A stretch of DNA of 64,000 nt from Pseudomonas sp. EpS/L25 (GCF_001512295.1 NZ_LNUP01000015.1:467058-531057), one strand, 5' to 3'. Numbered from the stretch's first letter, positions 35,743-45,285 are shown. Numbers and translations are program-made. Notes: generated by a model from the sequence alone, not told the origin.

Positions 35743-36174
35743 TTACTGCTGCACTTTTTTCTGGAGATTCTGTTGCAACTGCAGGTTGATCTGACCTTCC
35801 TCACGCAGCTGCTGGATGCTGTCCTTGGCGTCCTTGAGCGCCGCCTCGGCCTTGGCGGCCTGGGTCTTGCGGGTGGCCAGGCGGGCATCCCACTCGGCCT
35901 GCTCGGCCAGGCGCTTGGCGTCGTCGTATTTCTCGTTCGAGAGGGCGGTCTGGGCCTGGGTCCACTTGTCCTGGGCCGACTTGGTCTCGATGGGGGCGTA
36001 CTGGTTACCGCCGGAGTTCACCGCTTCGTCGACGGCCGACTGGGTGACGGCCATCTGCTCGGTCGGTGGGTTGCCGGCGCAGCCCGCCAGCAGCAGGCTA
36101 CCGCCCAGGACCAGGCTGGCCAGCAGCGTCCGGGGAGCGGAGAACGGGGAGGCACGAGAGGGACCGGTTTTCAT
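35743..36174 (-). CDS. DUF4398-domain lipoprotein, first of a pair
   Basis: The protein has 143 residues. A long signal segment (about 1-31) ends LLAGC with the acylated cysteine. The DUF4398 domain follows, with [20 protein letters not shown] then [20 protein letters not shown], and a C-terminal Gln-rich coiled coil. It forms a co-oriented pair with the gene at 35324-35713, to which it is related in composition and layout. The 148-bp region upstream is shared with the divergent chemoreceptor gene. Function is unknown. Confidence 0.78.
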   Translation of the reverse strand: MKTGPSRASPFSAPRTLLASLVLGGSLLLAGCAGNPPTEQMAVTQSAVDEAVNSGGNQYAPIETKSAQDKWTQAQTALSNEKYDDAKRLAEQAEWDARLATRKTQAAKAEAALKDAKDSIQQLREEGQINLQLQQNLQKKVQQ

Positions 36175-36322
36175 CCGAACTTTCCTGTCAGGTCGCCCGA
36201 AATGGGCGACGGTGCCTTTGAGACGACGAAAACGCGGCGAGGTTCGCTGCGCTCAAGCCGGCACCGATACGGCCGATATACGTTGTCAGACAACAAGAAG
36301 GCCGCCGGCCACGAGGATCTCC

Positions 36323-37948
36323 ATGCTGCTACGCACCTGCAACATCGCGCCCCGGGCGGCGCTGGGCTTCGGCCTGATCGCCCTGATGGTGGCCTTTCTC
36401 GGCTGGTTCTCCCTGGCGCAGATGGCGGGTATCCGCGAACGCCAGGTGGCCACGGAGCGCGACTGGGTACCGAGCATCCGCGCGGTGGATGCCATCCGCG
36501 AGAACATGCTGCGCATCAGGACCATCTCCCTGCGCCTGGCGCTCGACCCGGACCCCCGCAACATCGATACCTACGTGAGCCAGTACGAGGCGCGCAACAG
36601 GGTGCTGCTGGAGGGCATCAAGGCCTACGAGGTACTCGTCGACACCCCCGAGGAACGGCAGCGCTGGGACCTGTTCAAACGCGACTTCGCTACCTACCAG
36701 CAGGGCATGACCGACTCCTTCGCCCTGGCCCGCAAAGGCGATACCGCCGCGCTCAACAAGCTGACCCTGGTGGACATGAAGCCGGTGGTGGATGGCACCG
36801 GCAAGCAACTGGGCGAGCTGGGCGACTTCTATGCCGCAGGCATCGAGCGCGATGGCCAGGTGTCCGCCGAGCGCTACGACGCCTCGCGGCTGATCGTTAT
36901 CGCGGTGATGGTCCTGGCCGCCCTGGCCACGGTGCTGATGGCCTGGTTGCTGACCGTCAGCATCGTCCGGCCGCTGCGCGAAGCCTTGCTGGCCGCGCGC
37001 CGCGTCGCCCAGGGCAACCTGACCCAGACCCTGGCGGTGGCCGGACGCGACGAGGTCAGCGAATTGCAGCGCGCGCTGCAGCAGATGCAGGAGCAACTGC
37101 GCGCGACCCTGTCGCGCATCGCCGGTTCTTCCACCCAGCTCGCCACCGCCGCCGAGCAGCTCAATGCGGTGACCGAGGCGGCCGGCCAGGGCCTGCAACG
37201 GCAGAACGAGGAAATCGAGCAGGCGGTCACCGCCGTCACCGAGATGAGCACCGCGGTGGACGAGGTGGCGCGCAACGCCGTCTCCACCTCCGAAGCCTCG
37301 CGCGCCTCCAGCCAGGCGGCGCAGCAGGGGCAGGCGCGGGTGGCCGATACCCTGGGCGCCATCGGCGCGCTGTCCGACGAGGTCGCCGCCACCGGCAACG
37401 TGGTCCAGCGCCTGGCCGAGCAGTCCCAGGACATCGGCAAGGTGCTCGACGTGATCCGCGCCATCGCCGAGCAGACCAACCTGCTGGCGCTCAACGCCGC
37501 CATCGAAGCGGCCCGCGCCGGTGAGGCCGGGCGAGGTTTCGCCGTGGTGGCCGACGAGGTGCGCGCCCTGGCCAGCCGTACCCAGCAGTCCACCCACGAG
37601 ATCGAGCAGATGGTCTCCGGTATGCGCAGCGGTGCCAGCCAGGCGCTGGATTCCATGCAGGACAGCAGCCAGCGCGCCCAATCCACCCGGGCGCTGGCGG
37701 AAACCGCCGGGGTCGCCCTGGCGGAGATCAACGACCGCATCGGCGAGATGTACGAGCGCAACCTGGTGATCGCCAGTGCTGCCGAAGAGCAGGCCCAGGT
37801 GGCCCGCGAGGTGGACCGCAACCTGGTCAACATCCGCGATCTCTCCACCCAGTCCGCGGACGGTGCGCGCCAGACCAGCGCTGCCAGCCGGGAGCTGTCG
37901 CGGCTGGCGGTGGACCTGCAGGGGCTGGTGAATCGCTTCCAGGTGTGA
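36323..37948 (+). CDS. Methyl-accepting chemotaxis protein with a four-helix-bundle sensor
   Basis: The protein has 541 residues. Membrane helices lie at about 11-32 and 191-213 and flank a periplasmic 4HB_MCP-type helical domain. A HAMP domain (about 214-266) and the cytoplasmic signalling hairpin follow; its tip [19 protein letters not shown] is intact. No C-terminal NWETF-type CheR-binding peptide is seen. The start at 36323 is chosen because it places TM1 at the N terminus and has GAGGAT upstream. The frame is open further upstream across the divergent promoter region. The ligand is unknown. Its stop converges within 3 bp of the HPP-CBS gene. Confidence 0.92.
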   Translation: MLLRTCNIAPRAALGFGLIALMVAFLGWFSLAQMAGIRERQVATERDWVPSIRAVDAIRENMLRIRTISLRLALDPDPRNIDTYVSQYEARNRVLLEGIKAYEVLVDTPEERQRWDLFKRDFATYQQGMTDSFALARKGDTAALNKLTLVDMKPVVDGTGKQLGELGDFYAAGIERDGQVSAERYDASRLIVIAVMVLAALATVLMAWLLTVSIVRPLREALLAARRVAQGNLTQTLAVAGRDEVSELQRALQQMQEQLRATLSRIAGSSTQLATAAEQLNAVTEAAGQGLQRQNEEIEQAVTAVTEMSTAVDEVARNAVSTSEASRASSQAAQQGQARVADTLGAIGALSDEVAATGNVVQRLAEQSQDIGKVLDVIRAIAEQTNLLALNAAIEAARAGEAGRGFAVVADEVRALASRTQQSTHEIEQMVSGMRSGASQALDSMQDSSQRAQSTRALAETAGVALAEINDRIGEMYERNLVIASAAEEQAQVAREVDRNLVNIRDLSTQSADGARQTSAASRELSRLAVDLQGLVNRFQV

Positions 37949-37951
37949 GCC

Positions 37952-39115
37952 CTAGGCCCGCACCGCCTGGTACAGGGCGCGGATCAGGTCCGACTGGGTG
38001 ATGATGCCCACCAGGCGGCGCGAGCCGTCGATGATGGGGATGTGCCGGTGGCCGTTCTCGGAGAACACCGGCACCAGGTCGATCAGCAGGCGGTCGGCGC
38101 TGGCCACCCGCACGGTGCGGGTCATGATCAGGCCCACGGTGCGGGCGCCCTGGCGTGCCCGCGGGCGGACCAGGGAGCGCAGGCGCCAGCCGAGGCCTTC
38201 GTGGACGTCCAGATCGATCTGCCGCATGAAGTCGGCGACGGTGACGATGCCCAGCAGATGCCCCTGGCGATCGGTGACCGGCAGCGCCTTGATGCGCCGG
38301 GCACGCATCAAGGCCCAGGCTTCCTGCAATGGCATCTCGGCACGGGCCGTCACCAGCTCCCGGCTCATGACGTCGGCGCAGCGCAGTTCGCCCATCTTGC
38401 GCTGGTAGGCGCGCGCCTCCACCTGTTCGAGCAGTTCGGCCAGGTCGTCGCGGCTGATGTCCAGCACCTGGTTGTAGCGCGCCAGCACGGCGTCCAGGTC
38501 GGCGCGCTGCAGGCGCGTCTCGCTGCCGGCTTCGGCCGGACGCGGCACATGGGGCCAGGGGCGGCGGGTGAGGTTGTTGTAGAGCAGCCCGGCCGCCACC
38601 AGCAGCAGCGAATCCAGCGCCACCGGGCTCCAGGCATAGCTGAAGTCCTGGGCGCCGATCAGCACCATCAGCAGCGCCGAAGCGCCTCCCGGCGGATGCA
38701 GGCAGCGCAGCGCGAACATGGTGGCGATGGCCAGGGCGACCGCCGCGGCGGCGGCCAGGTTGGCCTCGGGAATCCACAGGGCGCAGGTGATGCCGATCAG
38801 CGCCGAGAGGGTATTGCCGCCCACCACCGACCAGGGCTGCGCCAGGGGGCTGGCGGGCAGGGCGAACACCAGCACGGCGCTGGCGCCCAGCGGCGCCACC
38901 AGGGCCAGCGCCAGGGCGCCATGCTGATGCACCGGCTGGCCTTCCAGCCACCAGGCCGCCAGCAGGGCGGCGAGCAGGATGCCGAGCCCGGCGCCCAGGC
39001 TGGCGCGCAGGCGCTCGCGGCCGTCGATGGGCAGCGGCGCCGGCCAGAAGGCGCGCAGGCCCTGGGCGAGGCGGGAGCAGCGGGTGGCAGCGGGCGACGG
39101 GGAATCCTGGGACAT
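37952..39115 (-). CDS. HPP-family membrane protein with two CBS domains
   Basis: The protein has 387 residues. The N-terminal half has about four to five membrane helices with the family signature CLHPPGGASALL. The C-terminal half has a CBS pair: CADVMSRELVTARAEMPLQE with GIVTVADFMRQ, and GLIMTRTVRVASADRLLID with GIITQSDLIRA. HPP proteins are proposed nitrite or anion transporters, and CBS pairs bind adenine nucleotides, so nucleotide-gated transport is a reasonable inference. The start at 39115 (MSQDSPSP) is chosen because the upstream open frame reads antisense to nhaA. It is divergent from nhaA. Confidence 0.85.
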   Translation of the reverse strand: MSQDSPSPAATRCSRLAQGLRAFWPAPLPIDGRERLRASLGAGLGILLAALLAAWWLEGQPVHQHGALALALVAPLGASAVLVFALPASPLAQPWSVVGGNTLSALIGITCALWIPEANLAAAAAVALAIATMFALRCLHPPGGASALLMVLIGAQDFSYAWSPVALDSLLLVAAGLLYNNLTRRPWPHVPRPAEAGSETRLQRADLDAVLARYNQVLDISRDDLAELLEQVEARAYQRKMGELRCADVMSRELVTARAEMPLQEAWALMRARRIKALPVTDRQGHLLGIVTVADFMRQIDLDVHEGLGWRLRSLVRPRARQGARTVGLIMTRTVRVASADRLLIDLVPVFSENGHRHIPIIDGSRRLVGIITQSDLIRALYQAVRA

Positions 39116-39295
39116 GGCACGGCGACGGGCGGGCAGAACGGGCGCTGATGGTGCTCCGCCAGGACGCCTCTGGCAAGGTCGTCGAGCCCGGACGGCCAGC
39201 GCGGTCTCGACCGGTCCGTGCCAGAGCGGTCGCCGGATTGGCGGCTGCGCAGCAAGGCCGCAGCGGTGTACCATCGGCGGCTGGGTGTCGCCGCA

Positions 39296-40525
39296 ATGGT
39301 GCGGAAGGACAGGTTGAACCAAGCGCAGGTCGGGCCGCCGCGCGGAGTTCGGCTGCCCGTGACTTCCCCCCTCGCTCCGGCCAAGGCCCTGGCTTTTCTC
39401 ATCAAATTCTGCGCCGCCGAGGCCGCGGGCGGCATCGTGCTGATGGTCGCCGCCGCCCTGGCCCTCGTCGTCGCCAACTCGCCCCTGGCCGATGGCTATT
39501 TCGCCAGCCTTCATTGGTACGTGGGCGGTCTGTCCCTCAGCCACTGGATCAACGACGGCCTCATGGCCCTCTTCTTCCTGCTGGTGGGCCTGGAGATCAA
39601 GCGCGAGCTGGCGGTCGGCCAACTGGCCAGTTGGGGCGACCGCGCCCTGCCGGGGCTGGCGGCCCTGGGCGGCATGCTGGTGCCGGCGTTGCTCTATGCC
39701 CTGGTCAATCGCCACGATCCCCAGACCCTCGCCGGCTGGGCGATTCCCGCCGCCACCGACATCGCCTTCGCCCTTGGCGTGCTGTCGCTGCTGGGCTCGC
39801 GCGTGCCGCCGTCGCTCAAGGTATTCCTCTCGGCGCTGGCTATCCTCGACGACCTCGGCGCCGTGGTGATCATCGCCCTGTTCTACACCAGCGACCTGTC
39901 TACCTCCATGCTGCTGGCCGCGGCGGGCCTGGTGGCGGTGCTGTTCGTGCTCAACCGGCTCAAGGTCAGGACGCTGCTGCCCTATCTGCTGGTCGGGGCG
40001 CTGCTGTGGTTCTGCCTGCTGCGCTCGGGTATCCATGCGACCCTGGCCGGGGTGATCCTGGCGCTGTTCATTCCCCTGGGCGACACCGAGGCCGACGCCG
40101 CCTCGCCACTGCTCCGGCTGGAGTCCGCCCTGCATCCCTGGGTGGCCTTCCTCATCGTGCCGCTGTTCGGTTTCGCCAATGCCGGGGTCTCCCTCGCCGG
40201 CATCTCGCCCGCTAATCTGCTGGACCCTGTGCCCCTCGGCGTGGCCCTGGGACTGTTCCTCGGCAAGCAGGTCGGCATCTCGCTGCTGGTGCTGCTGGCC
40301 ATCCGCAGCGGCCTGGCGCGCCTGCCGGAAGGCGCCAGCTGGCTGCAGCTCTATGGCGTGGCCCTGCTGTGCGGCATCGGCTTCACCATGAGCCTGTTCA
40401 TCGGTGCCCTGGCCTTTCCCACGGCGCCCTTCCTGGTGGACGAGGTCAAGATCGGCGTACTGCTGGGGTCCATGCTGTCGGCCCTGGCGGGTGTCGCCGT
40501 GTTGCTGTTCGCTGCGCGTCGTTGA
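39296..40525 (+). CDS. nhaA: Na+/H+ antiporter NhaA
   Basis: The protein has 409 residues from the ATG at 39296. A TTG at 39314 with AAGGACAGG upstream, or a GTG at 39359, would give lengths closer to the usual 385-400, so the start is uncertain. The family's essential aspartate pair is in [18 protein letters not shown], with [13 protein letters not shown] in the first half and [17 protein letters not shown] and [16 protein letters not shown] in the second. It exchanges two H+ in for one Na+ out in the inner membrane, aiding Na+ and alkaline tolerance. crcB follows after 11 bp. Confidence 0.94.
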   Translation: MVRKDRLNQAQVGPPRGVRLPVTSPLAPAKALAFLIKFCAAEAAGGIVLMVAAALALVVANSPLADGYFASLHWYVGGLSLSHWINDGLMALFFLLVGLEIKRELAVGQLASWGDRALPGLAALGGMLVPALLYALVNRHDPQTLAGWAIPAATDIAFALGVLSLLGSRVPPSLKVFLSALAILDDLGAVVIIALFYTSDLSTSMLLAAAGLVAVLFVLNRLKVRTLLPYLLVGALLWFCLLRSGIHATLAGVILALFIPLGDTEADAASPLLRLESALHPWVAFLIVPLFGFANAGVSLAGISPANLLDPVPLGVALGLFLGKQVGISLLVLLAIRSGLARLPEGASWLQLYGVALLCGIGFTMSLFIGALAFPTAPFLVDEVKIGVLLGSMLSALAGVAVLLFAARR

Positions 40526-40536
40526 GAGGAAAGGTC

Positions 40537-40914
40537 ATGCCCTATGCGCTGTTCGCGGTGATGCTCGGGGGGGCGGTAGGTAGCGCCTGCCGCTGGTGGA
40601 TCGGTCTGCGGCTCAACGCCGTGCTCGCCCAGTTGCCCCTGGGAACGCTGCTGGTGAACCTGGTCGGTGGCTTCGTCATCGGGCTGGCGCTCGGACTCTT
40701 CGCCCGCTATCCGGGGCTGGACCCGCACTGGAAGCTGCTGCTGGTGACCGGCTTCTGCGGTGGCTTCACCACCTTCTCGACCTTTTCCGCCGAGGTGGTG
40801 AGCCTGTTGCAGGACGGCCGCCTGGGCTGGGCGGCGCTCACCGTCAGCGCCCATGTGCTGGGTTCGCTGCTCATGACCCTGGCGGGCTTCGCCCTGGCCG
40901 CGCGGCTCGGCTGA
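40537..40914 (+). CDS. crcB: Fluoride ion channel CrcB (Fluc)
   Basis: The protein has 125 residues with four membrane helices, the standard size for a dual-topology Fluc subunit. The signature [15 protein letters not shown], with the pore phenylalanines and the central Na+-site region, is intact, and [14 protein letters not shown] holds the conserved asparagine. The start at 40537 has GAGAGGAAAGG upstream and lies 11 bp after the nhaA stop, so it depends on nhaA transcription. No fluoride riboswitch is recognisable before it. It converges with an acyltransferase gene. Confidence 0.94.
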   Translation: MPYALFAVMLGGAVGSACRWWIGLRLNAVLAQLPLGTLLVNLVGGFVIGLALGLFARYPGLDPHWKLLLVTGFCGGFTTFSTFSAEVVSLLQDGRLGWAALTVSAHVLGSLLMTLAGFALAARLG

Positions 40915-40933
40915 GCCGGGCGGCCAGGCGTCC

Positions 40934-41986
40934 TCAGGGCTGCGGTGTGGATGATGCCAGGGCCTTGCGCCGCGGCTTGAATCTCAGGGCCGGCGCCTCG
41001 ATCAGGTGCCAGGACAGCACCGCGAGGCCCAGTGTGAGGCCATAGCTCACCAGCAGGAAGCCACCCAGTGAGAAGCTGTCGGGAAAGCTGTGCATGAGCA
41101 ATTGCTGCACCGGGAAGTTGAACAGGTAGAGGCCGTAGGAATAGTCACCGCAGCGGCCGAAGCCGTGCAGCAGCGGCACCCGGGCCTGGGCCAGGTAGAG
41201 GCTCACGTAGGACAGCGACACCAGGTGCAGCACCGGCAGCGTCTGCCAGACGATGGCCGCCAGCGACAGCAGGCAGAACGCCAGGGCCAGGTCCAGGCGC
41301 CAGGGGATGCGCGGCCCCGCCAGCTGTAGCAGGGCGCCGGCGAAGAAGAACATTCCCAGGCTGAATACCTTGTGCAGCACGAAACTGGCGACGCCCATCT
41401 GCGGCAGCAGCAGGAAGTTGCCCAGTACCAGCACCACCAGGGTGGCCATGACCACCGAGCGGGTCAGCAGCCCCAGCACCCCGATGATCATCACCGAGAG
41501 GTACATGAACGCCTCGTAGGGCAGGGTCCAGTAACTGCCGTTCACCGTGTCGGGAAAGGGGTTGTCGGCGAACACCCCGGGCAGTTCGAAACGTGTCAGC
41601 AGGAAGATGTTCTTGAAGAAGCCCAGGGTCTGGCGGTCGCTGAAATAGGCGCCGGTGTCGCGAGTGGTGGCGAGCCAGCCCACCACCAGCACCGAGAAGA
41701 GCACCGAGACGATCAACGCCGGAAAGATCCGCAGGGCGCGTTTGGCAAGGAAGTCCAGCGGATGGCGGCTGCGTTGGAAGGACCCGGTGATCAGGAAGCC
41801 GCTGATCACGAAGAACACGTAGACGGCGATGCTGGCGGCATCGGTGAAGCCAGTGAGTTGCAGGATCGGCTCGGCATCGAGACGACCCGAGAGCCAGAAG
41901 CCGTGGCCGATGACCACGGTGGAAGCGGCGGCGAAACGGAGGAAGTCGAAGTTGTTGCGTCCATGGGTGACGGGTGGGGTAGGCAT
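40934..41986 (-). CDS. Acyltransferase-3 family membrane protein
   Basis: The protein has 350 residues from the ATG at 41986, which has GAGGAGCAG upstream; an open frame 16 codons longer is less likely. About ten membrane helices are seen. Family marks are the histidine in FAASTVVIGHGFWLSG and VFFVISGFLITGSFQR. Members O-acetylate surface polysaccharides or other envelope glycans. There are no polysaccharide genes nearby, so the acceptor is unknown. Confidence 0.86.
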   Translation of the reverse strand: MPTPPVTHGRNNFDFLRFAAASTVVIGHGFWLSGRLDAEPILQLTGFTDAASIAVYVFFVISGFLITGSFQRSRHPLDFLAKRALRIFPALIVSVLFSVLVVGWLATTRDTGAYFSDRQTLGFFKNIFLLTRFELPGVFADNPFPDTVNGSYWTLPYEAFMYLSVMIIGVLGLLTRSVVMATLVVLVLGNFLLLPQMGVASFVLHKVFSLGMFFFAGALLQLAGPRIPWRLDLALAFCLLSLAAIVWQTLPVLHLVSLSYVSLYLAQARVPLLHGFGRCGDYSYGLYLFNFPVQQLLMHSFPDSFSLGGFLLVSYGLTLGLAVLSWHLIEAPALRFKPRRKALASSTPQP

Positions 41987-42333
41987 GAGCTGCTCCTCGC
42001 GGCCTCGGTCGCGGTCAACCCCGGCGCCTGGCAATGGCAGGCAGGGGTGACGTCGACCCAGGCGGGCGCGCTCGCCTCGGGGCGAACGCAGGCAAAGGCC
42101 GCTGCCGGCAGGGCCGGCAGCGGATGGGCGGCAGCCGACGCGATCGGGGCGATCGGCCGGGCCGGCGAGGGCAGGCGGCTATGGGGGGCTGAGCTGGGCG
42201 TGGGCGGGGGGCGGCAGACGCCGGGAACGGGGGCAAGGCAGCATGGCGGTGGCAACCCAGAACGAGGGACGCGCGTGTGCGGACGTGGACTGGGGCCTCC
42301 CGGCCGCCACGTCGGTTGCGCGCGTCCCGCGCA
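41987..42333. other. 347-bp gap with a long imperfect hairpin
   Basis: No coding frame is supported. At 42266-42328 a large stem can form: GGGACGCGCG (42266-42275) pairs with CGCGCGTCCC (42319-42328), and inside it GACGTGG pairs with CCACGTC. The hairpin ends five bases from the stop of the unknown minus-strand gene, so it may terminate or protect that mRNA. There is no T-tract. The rest is GC-rich sequence between that gene and the acyltransferase start. Confidence 0.55.
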
Positions 42334-42840
42334 TCAGGCGCTGGCCTGCAGCGGCTGGTCGAGGGTCACCGGCGGGGCGTGGTCGGCGAAGTAGAGGGCG
42401 GCGCTCTGCCGGGCGTGGTCGCCGAATTCCTGGGGATGCCGCATGACGATGCGTTCGAAGGCGCCGGGTTCCAGGCCGTCTTCGTAGAAACCGTTGTGGC
42501 ACTGCAGGATGCCCGCGGCGCACACGCTGCGCTCGACGGCGGCGATCAGGCCACCGGCTCTCAGGCTCTTGACGATGTTGTGCGGCAGCCGCCCGCGCCG
42601 GCGTAGATTGGCAGCGGTCTCGCTGAGGGTGTCGAGGATCTCGGTTTCGGCCGGGGTAAGCCGGCGCACGTCCAGCTTGGACTTCTGCACCAGGTAGCGC
42701 CGGGAGAGCAGGCGGGCCTGGTCGTTGAGCGCCTTGAGCACCGCGCCGCTGAGTTCACCGCGGGTGAACAGGCCGGTCTCCAGGGCGATCAGGTAGGACC
42801 AATCGGTGATGAGCGAAATCTTGCTGAGATCACGTTCCAT
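42334..42840 (-). CDS. Unknown soluble protein, 168 residues
   Basis: I do not recognise the family. The protein has 168 residues from the ATG at 42840, which has GAAGG eight bases upstream; an earlier in-frame ATG at 42858 lacks a binding site. It has no signal peptide or membrane helix. It starts MERDLSKISLITDWSYLIAL, has a basic helical centre (LLSRRYLVQKSKLDVRRLTP, NLRRRGRLPHNIVKS) and an acidic C-terminal part with two isolated cysteines. The size and basic centre would suit a small regulatory or nucleic-acid-binding protein, but that is a guess. It is transcribed away from the flavoprotein gene at 43073. Confidence 0.65.
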   Translation of the reverse strand: MERDLSKISLITDWSYLIALETGLFTRGELSGAVLKALNDQARLLSRRYLVQKSKLDVRRLTPAETEILDTLSETAANLRRRGRLPHNIVKSLRAGGLIAAVERSVCAAGILQCHNGFYEDGLEPGAFERIVMRHPQEFGDHARQSAALYFADHAPPVTLDQPLQASA

Positions 42841-43072
42841 GTGAGTGCCTTCGTCCATTTAAGTTGACTAGATTGAGGGCGTCGCACCTCGATGGTTCCA
42901 TAGCGCCAGTATAAGGCGACCAATGGCATGGAATTTGACGCTACTGACAAGAAATGTCGGTTTTTTGTCGAAGTGGATCACGCCTTGAGGATGCAACCTC
43001 AACGCTGCGCTTCGGGTCCCTAGCTAGAGCCTGGCGCGAGTCGGGTAACCCTCCGCAATGTCAGGTGACGTG

Positions 43073-44509
43073 ATGAGTGACCCCGCACAGCCTTCGAACA
43101 CCCCGGATATCCACTGCGATGTCGCCGTGATCGGCGCCGGCACCGCCGGCCTTGCCGCCGAACGCGCGGCCCGCCGCCAGGGCGCCCGCACCCTATTGAT
43201 CGATGACCGTTGGGCCGGCACTACCTGCGCCTCGGTGGGCTGCATGCCGTCCAAGCTGCTGATCGTCGCCGGCGAGGCCCACCACGCCGTCCGGCGCGCT
43301 GGTACCTTCGGCATCGAGGTGGGCAGTGTCAGGGTCGATGGCGCAGCGGTCATGGCGCGGGTCCGTCGCGAGCGTGACCATTTCGTCGCCGCCACCCAGC
43401 AGGGTTTCGAGAAGCTGCCCGAAGGCGTGGCCCAGTGTGCCACCGCCCGCTTCATGGCGCCTGACCGCCTGCAACTCAGCGATGGTCGGACTGTTCAGGC
43501 TCGTAGCGTGGTCATCGCCACGGGTTCCTATCCGCTGGTACCGGCTCCGTTCGGCCGCCTCGGCGACCGTGCGCTGACCAATGATACGATCTTCGAGTTG
43601 CCGGACCTGCCGCGCTCCCTGGCGGTGATAGGCACCGGCCCGGTCGGCCTGGAGTTGGCCCAGGCCATGGCTCGCCTGGGGGTGGCGGTCACCCTGTTCG
43701 GGCAGGACGACGGTCTCGGTGCGCTCAAGGACGCCGAGGTGAAGGCCGAACTGCGCCAGATCCTGGAACAGGACCTGGCCCTGTACCTGAATGTCGAGGT
43801 GGATGCCCGGCGCGAAGGCGAGGGTGTGCGGCTGTCCTGGTCCGGCGCCACGAGCGGCGAGGGAGATTTCGACTTTGTGCTGGTGGCCGCCGGGCGACCG
43901 CCGCGGCTAAAAGGGCTGGGTCTGGACAGCACTGGCCTCGAGCTGGACGATCATGGCACCCCGCTCTATGACCCCAAGACGATGCAGTGCGGCTCTTCGT
44001 CGATCTTCATCGCCGGTGATGCCGACCATGACCGGCCCATCCTCCATGAGGCCTCCGACGAGGGCGCCATCGCCGGGCACAATGCCGCCTGCTACCCGGA
44101 GGTCCGGGCCACGCCCCGTTCGCCAGCGTTCTCGCTGATCTTCACCGATCCGCCGGTGGCCGTGCTGGGCAGTCCGCCGGACGAGGGCAGCCTGATCGGC
44201 ACCTCTTCCTATCACGACCAGGGCCGTGCCCGGGTCGAGGCGCGCAACCAGGGCATCGCCCGCTTCTACGCCGAACCGGGCACCGGCAAGTTGACCGGTG
44301 CCGCCATGGTCGGACCGGGCATGGATCATCTCGGCCATCTGCTGGTACTGGCGCTGATCCACGGCGAGACCGCCAGCTCGCTGCTCGACATGCCTTTCTA
44401 CCACCCCACCCTGGAAGAGGGCCTCAAGACCGGTCTGCGCGAGATCTGTAAGGCCGCCCACAGCAGCCTGCGCAACGACCGCGACCAGGGCTCGCCGTCC
44501 GGCGCCTGA
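43073..44509 (+). CDS. Dihydrolipoamide dehydrogenase-like flavoprotein disulfide reductase
   Basis: The protein has 478 residues. FAD is bound through AVIGAGTAGLAAERAARRQG, the redox pair is in GTTCASVGCMPSK, NAD(P) binding is AVIGTGPVGLELAQAM, the second FAD contact is SIFIAGDADHD, and the catalytic His/Glu dyad is in FYHPTLEEGLK. All residues for disulfide reductase chemistry are therefore present. It differs from pyruvate-dehydrogenase E3 in its sequence (GTTC for GGTC), and no 2-oxoacid dehydrogenase genes are near. It resembles the extra Lpd-like proteins of pseudomonads. The ATG at 43073 with AGGTGA upstream is chosen over the ATG at 43058. Confidence 0.85.
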   Translation: MSDPAQPSNTPDIHCDVAVIGAGTAGLAAERAARRQGARTLLIDDRWAGTTCASVGCMPSKLLIVAGEAHHAVRRAGTFGIEVGSVRVDGAAVMARVRRERDHFVAATQQGFEKLPEGVAQCATARFMAPDRLQLSDGRTVQARSVVIATGSYPLVPAPFGRLGDRALTNDTIFELPDLPRSLAVIGTGPVGLELAQAMARLGVAVTLFGQDDGLGALKDAEVKAELRQILEQDLALYLNVEVDARREGEGVRLSWSGATSGEGDFDFVLVAAGRPPRLKGLGLDSTGLELDDHGTPLYDPKTMQCGSSSIFIAGDADHDRPILHEASDEGAIAGHNAACYPEVRATPRSPAFSLIFTDPPVAVLGSPPDEGSLIGTSSYHDQGRARVEARNQGIARFYAEPGTGKLTGAAMVGPGMDHLGHLLVLALIHGETASSLLDMPFYHPTLEEGLKTGLREICKAAHSSLRNDRDQGSPSGA

Positions 44510-44526
44510 CGGGCGCGGCGCCAGCG

Positions 44527-44552
44527 GTGGAAAAGGCTGCGCCGTTTTCCAC
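44527..44552. repeat. 26-bp palindromic repeat copy
   Basis: GTGGAAAA and TTTTCCAC arms flank GGCTGCGCCG. The same 26 bp, in either orientation, occurs at 29573-29598, 62901-62926, 63061-63086 and 63222-63247. The flanking GCTA is shared. A CCCCTCTCCCGCACGCGG stretch follows at 44592. Confidence 0.85.
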
Positions 44553-44670
44553 GCTATTGATTCGCTTCTGCGATAGCGCCCTTCCCCCACCCCTCTCCCG
44601 CACGCGGCAGAAGGAGCTATCGGTGCGGAAGCCTGCGTAGATACCGTCTTCGCCCCTCGGTGTGCAGTCG

Positions 44671-44901
44671 CTAAGGCTTGCCCGATTTGAGCACGCCATA
44701 GGCGATGGTCAGCAGCTTGCGCATGGCGGCGCAGACGGTTTGTTTACCTTTCATCCCCCTGGCTTTCAGCCGCTCGGCTTGCACCTTGATAGCCGGGTTG
44801 TAGGTCAGCGCCACGACAGCGGGTAGGTATAGCGCACTGCGTAAGCGGAGCGATCCCATGCGCAAGATGCAGGTATGGCCGCGATCAAGCGGTAAGTCCA
44901 T
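44671..44901 (-). pseudogene. C-terminal remnant of an IS110-family transposase
   Basis: The frame encodes 76 residues. From residue 16 on it matches the C-terminal end of IS110 (Transposase_20) proteins: GSLRLRSALYLPAVVALTYN, then RLKARGMKGKQTVCAAMRKL and the final LLTIAYGVLK. The catalytic DEDD domain and most of the serine-type domain are missing, and no element ends are visible. The upstream edge abuts a REP-like ATGGCCGCGAT (44876-44886), a sequence type used as an insertion target by some IS110 elements in Pseudomonas. It is an inactive remnant. Confidence 0.82.
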
Positions 44902-44987
44902 GCCGAACGCACTGCACCCTTTCCTTCAGGGACAGGGGGGAGGGTAGCCCCGTACCGGAAGGTCCTGCCCGTTGGGCTTCGCTGTGC

Positions 44988-45224
44988 CTACGAGGCCGAC
45001 GTCTCCACCCTGATATCCGTCAACCCATGCACCTCCGCTTGCCGCAGGATGGCTTCGGCTGGCGCATCGGCGGGTGGCAGGGCCAGGCTGTTCTCGGCGT
45101 CGGCCCGCAGGTGTTCCAGCAAGGCGAGGGCCGCCTCATGTGGAGCCAAGGTCGTCTGTGGCTGCTCGAGGTCGAACTGGCGGGACTCGCCGTCCTTGCG
45201 GTAGTGGACGCGGAACTGGGGCAT
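44988..45224 (-). CDS. Small acidic protein, unknown function
   Basis: The protein has 78 residues from the ATG at 45224 (MPQFRVHYRKDGESRQFDLE). It has no signal peptide or membrane helix, a beta-like N terminus and an acidic, Ala-rich helical middle (APHEAALALLEHLRADAE), ending GLTDIRVETSAS. The pattern of conserved-looking features and codon use argues for a real gene, but the family is not recognised. A MITE-like element lies about 60 bp upstream. Confidence 0.6.
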   Translation of the reverse strand: MPQFRVHYRKDGESRQFDLEQPQTTLAPHEAALALLEHLRADAENSLALPPADAPAEAILRQAEVHGLTDIRVETSAS

Positions 45225-45285
45225 GGCGGCGGTCTCGGAGCGGGTTTCTAGACAGACCCCTCCCGGCGCGCCGCCGTTCCGGCTT

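Noticed and set aside
38042-39148. Long plus-strand open frame across the HPP-CBS gene
   Set aside because: It is antisense to a gene with clear HPP and CBS motifs, and the translation has no recognisable domain.
40369-40536. N-terminal extension of crcB
   Set aside because: The extension overlaps nhaA in another frame; the conserved CrcB start and a Shine-Dalgarno sequence are at 40537.
44671-44901. Intact small gene of 76 residues
   Set aside because: The sequence matches only the C-terminal end of IS110 transposases and begins mid-domain, so it was called a remnant.
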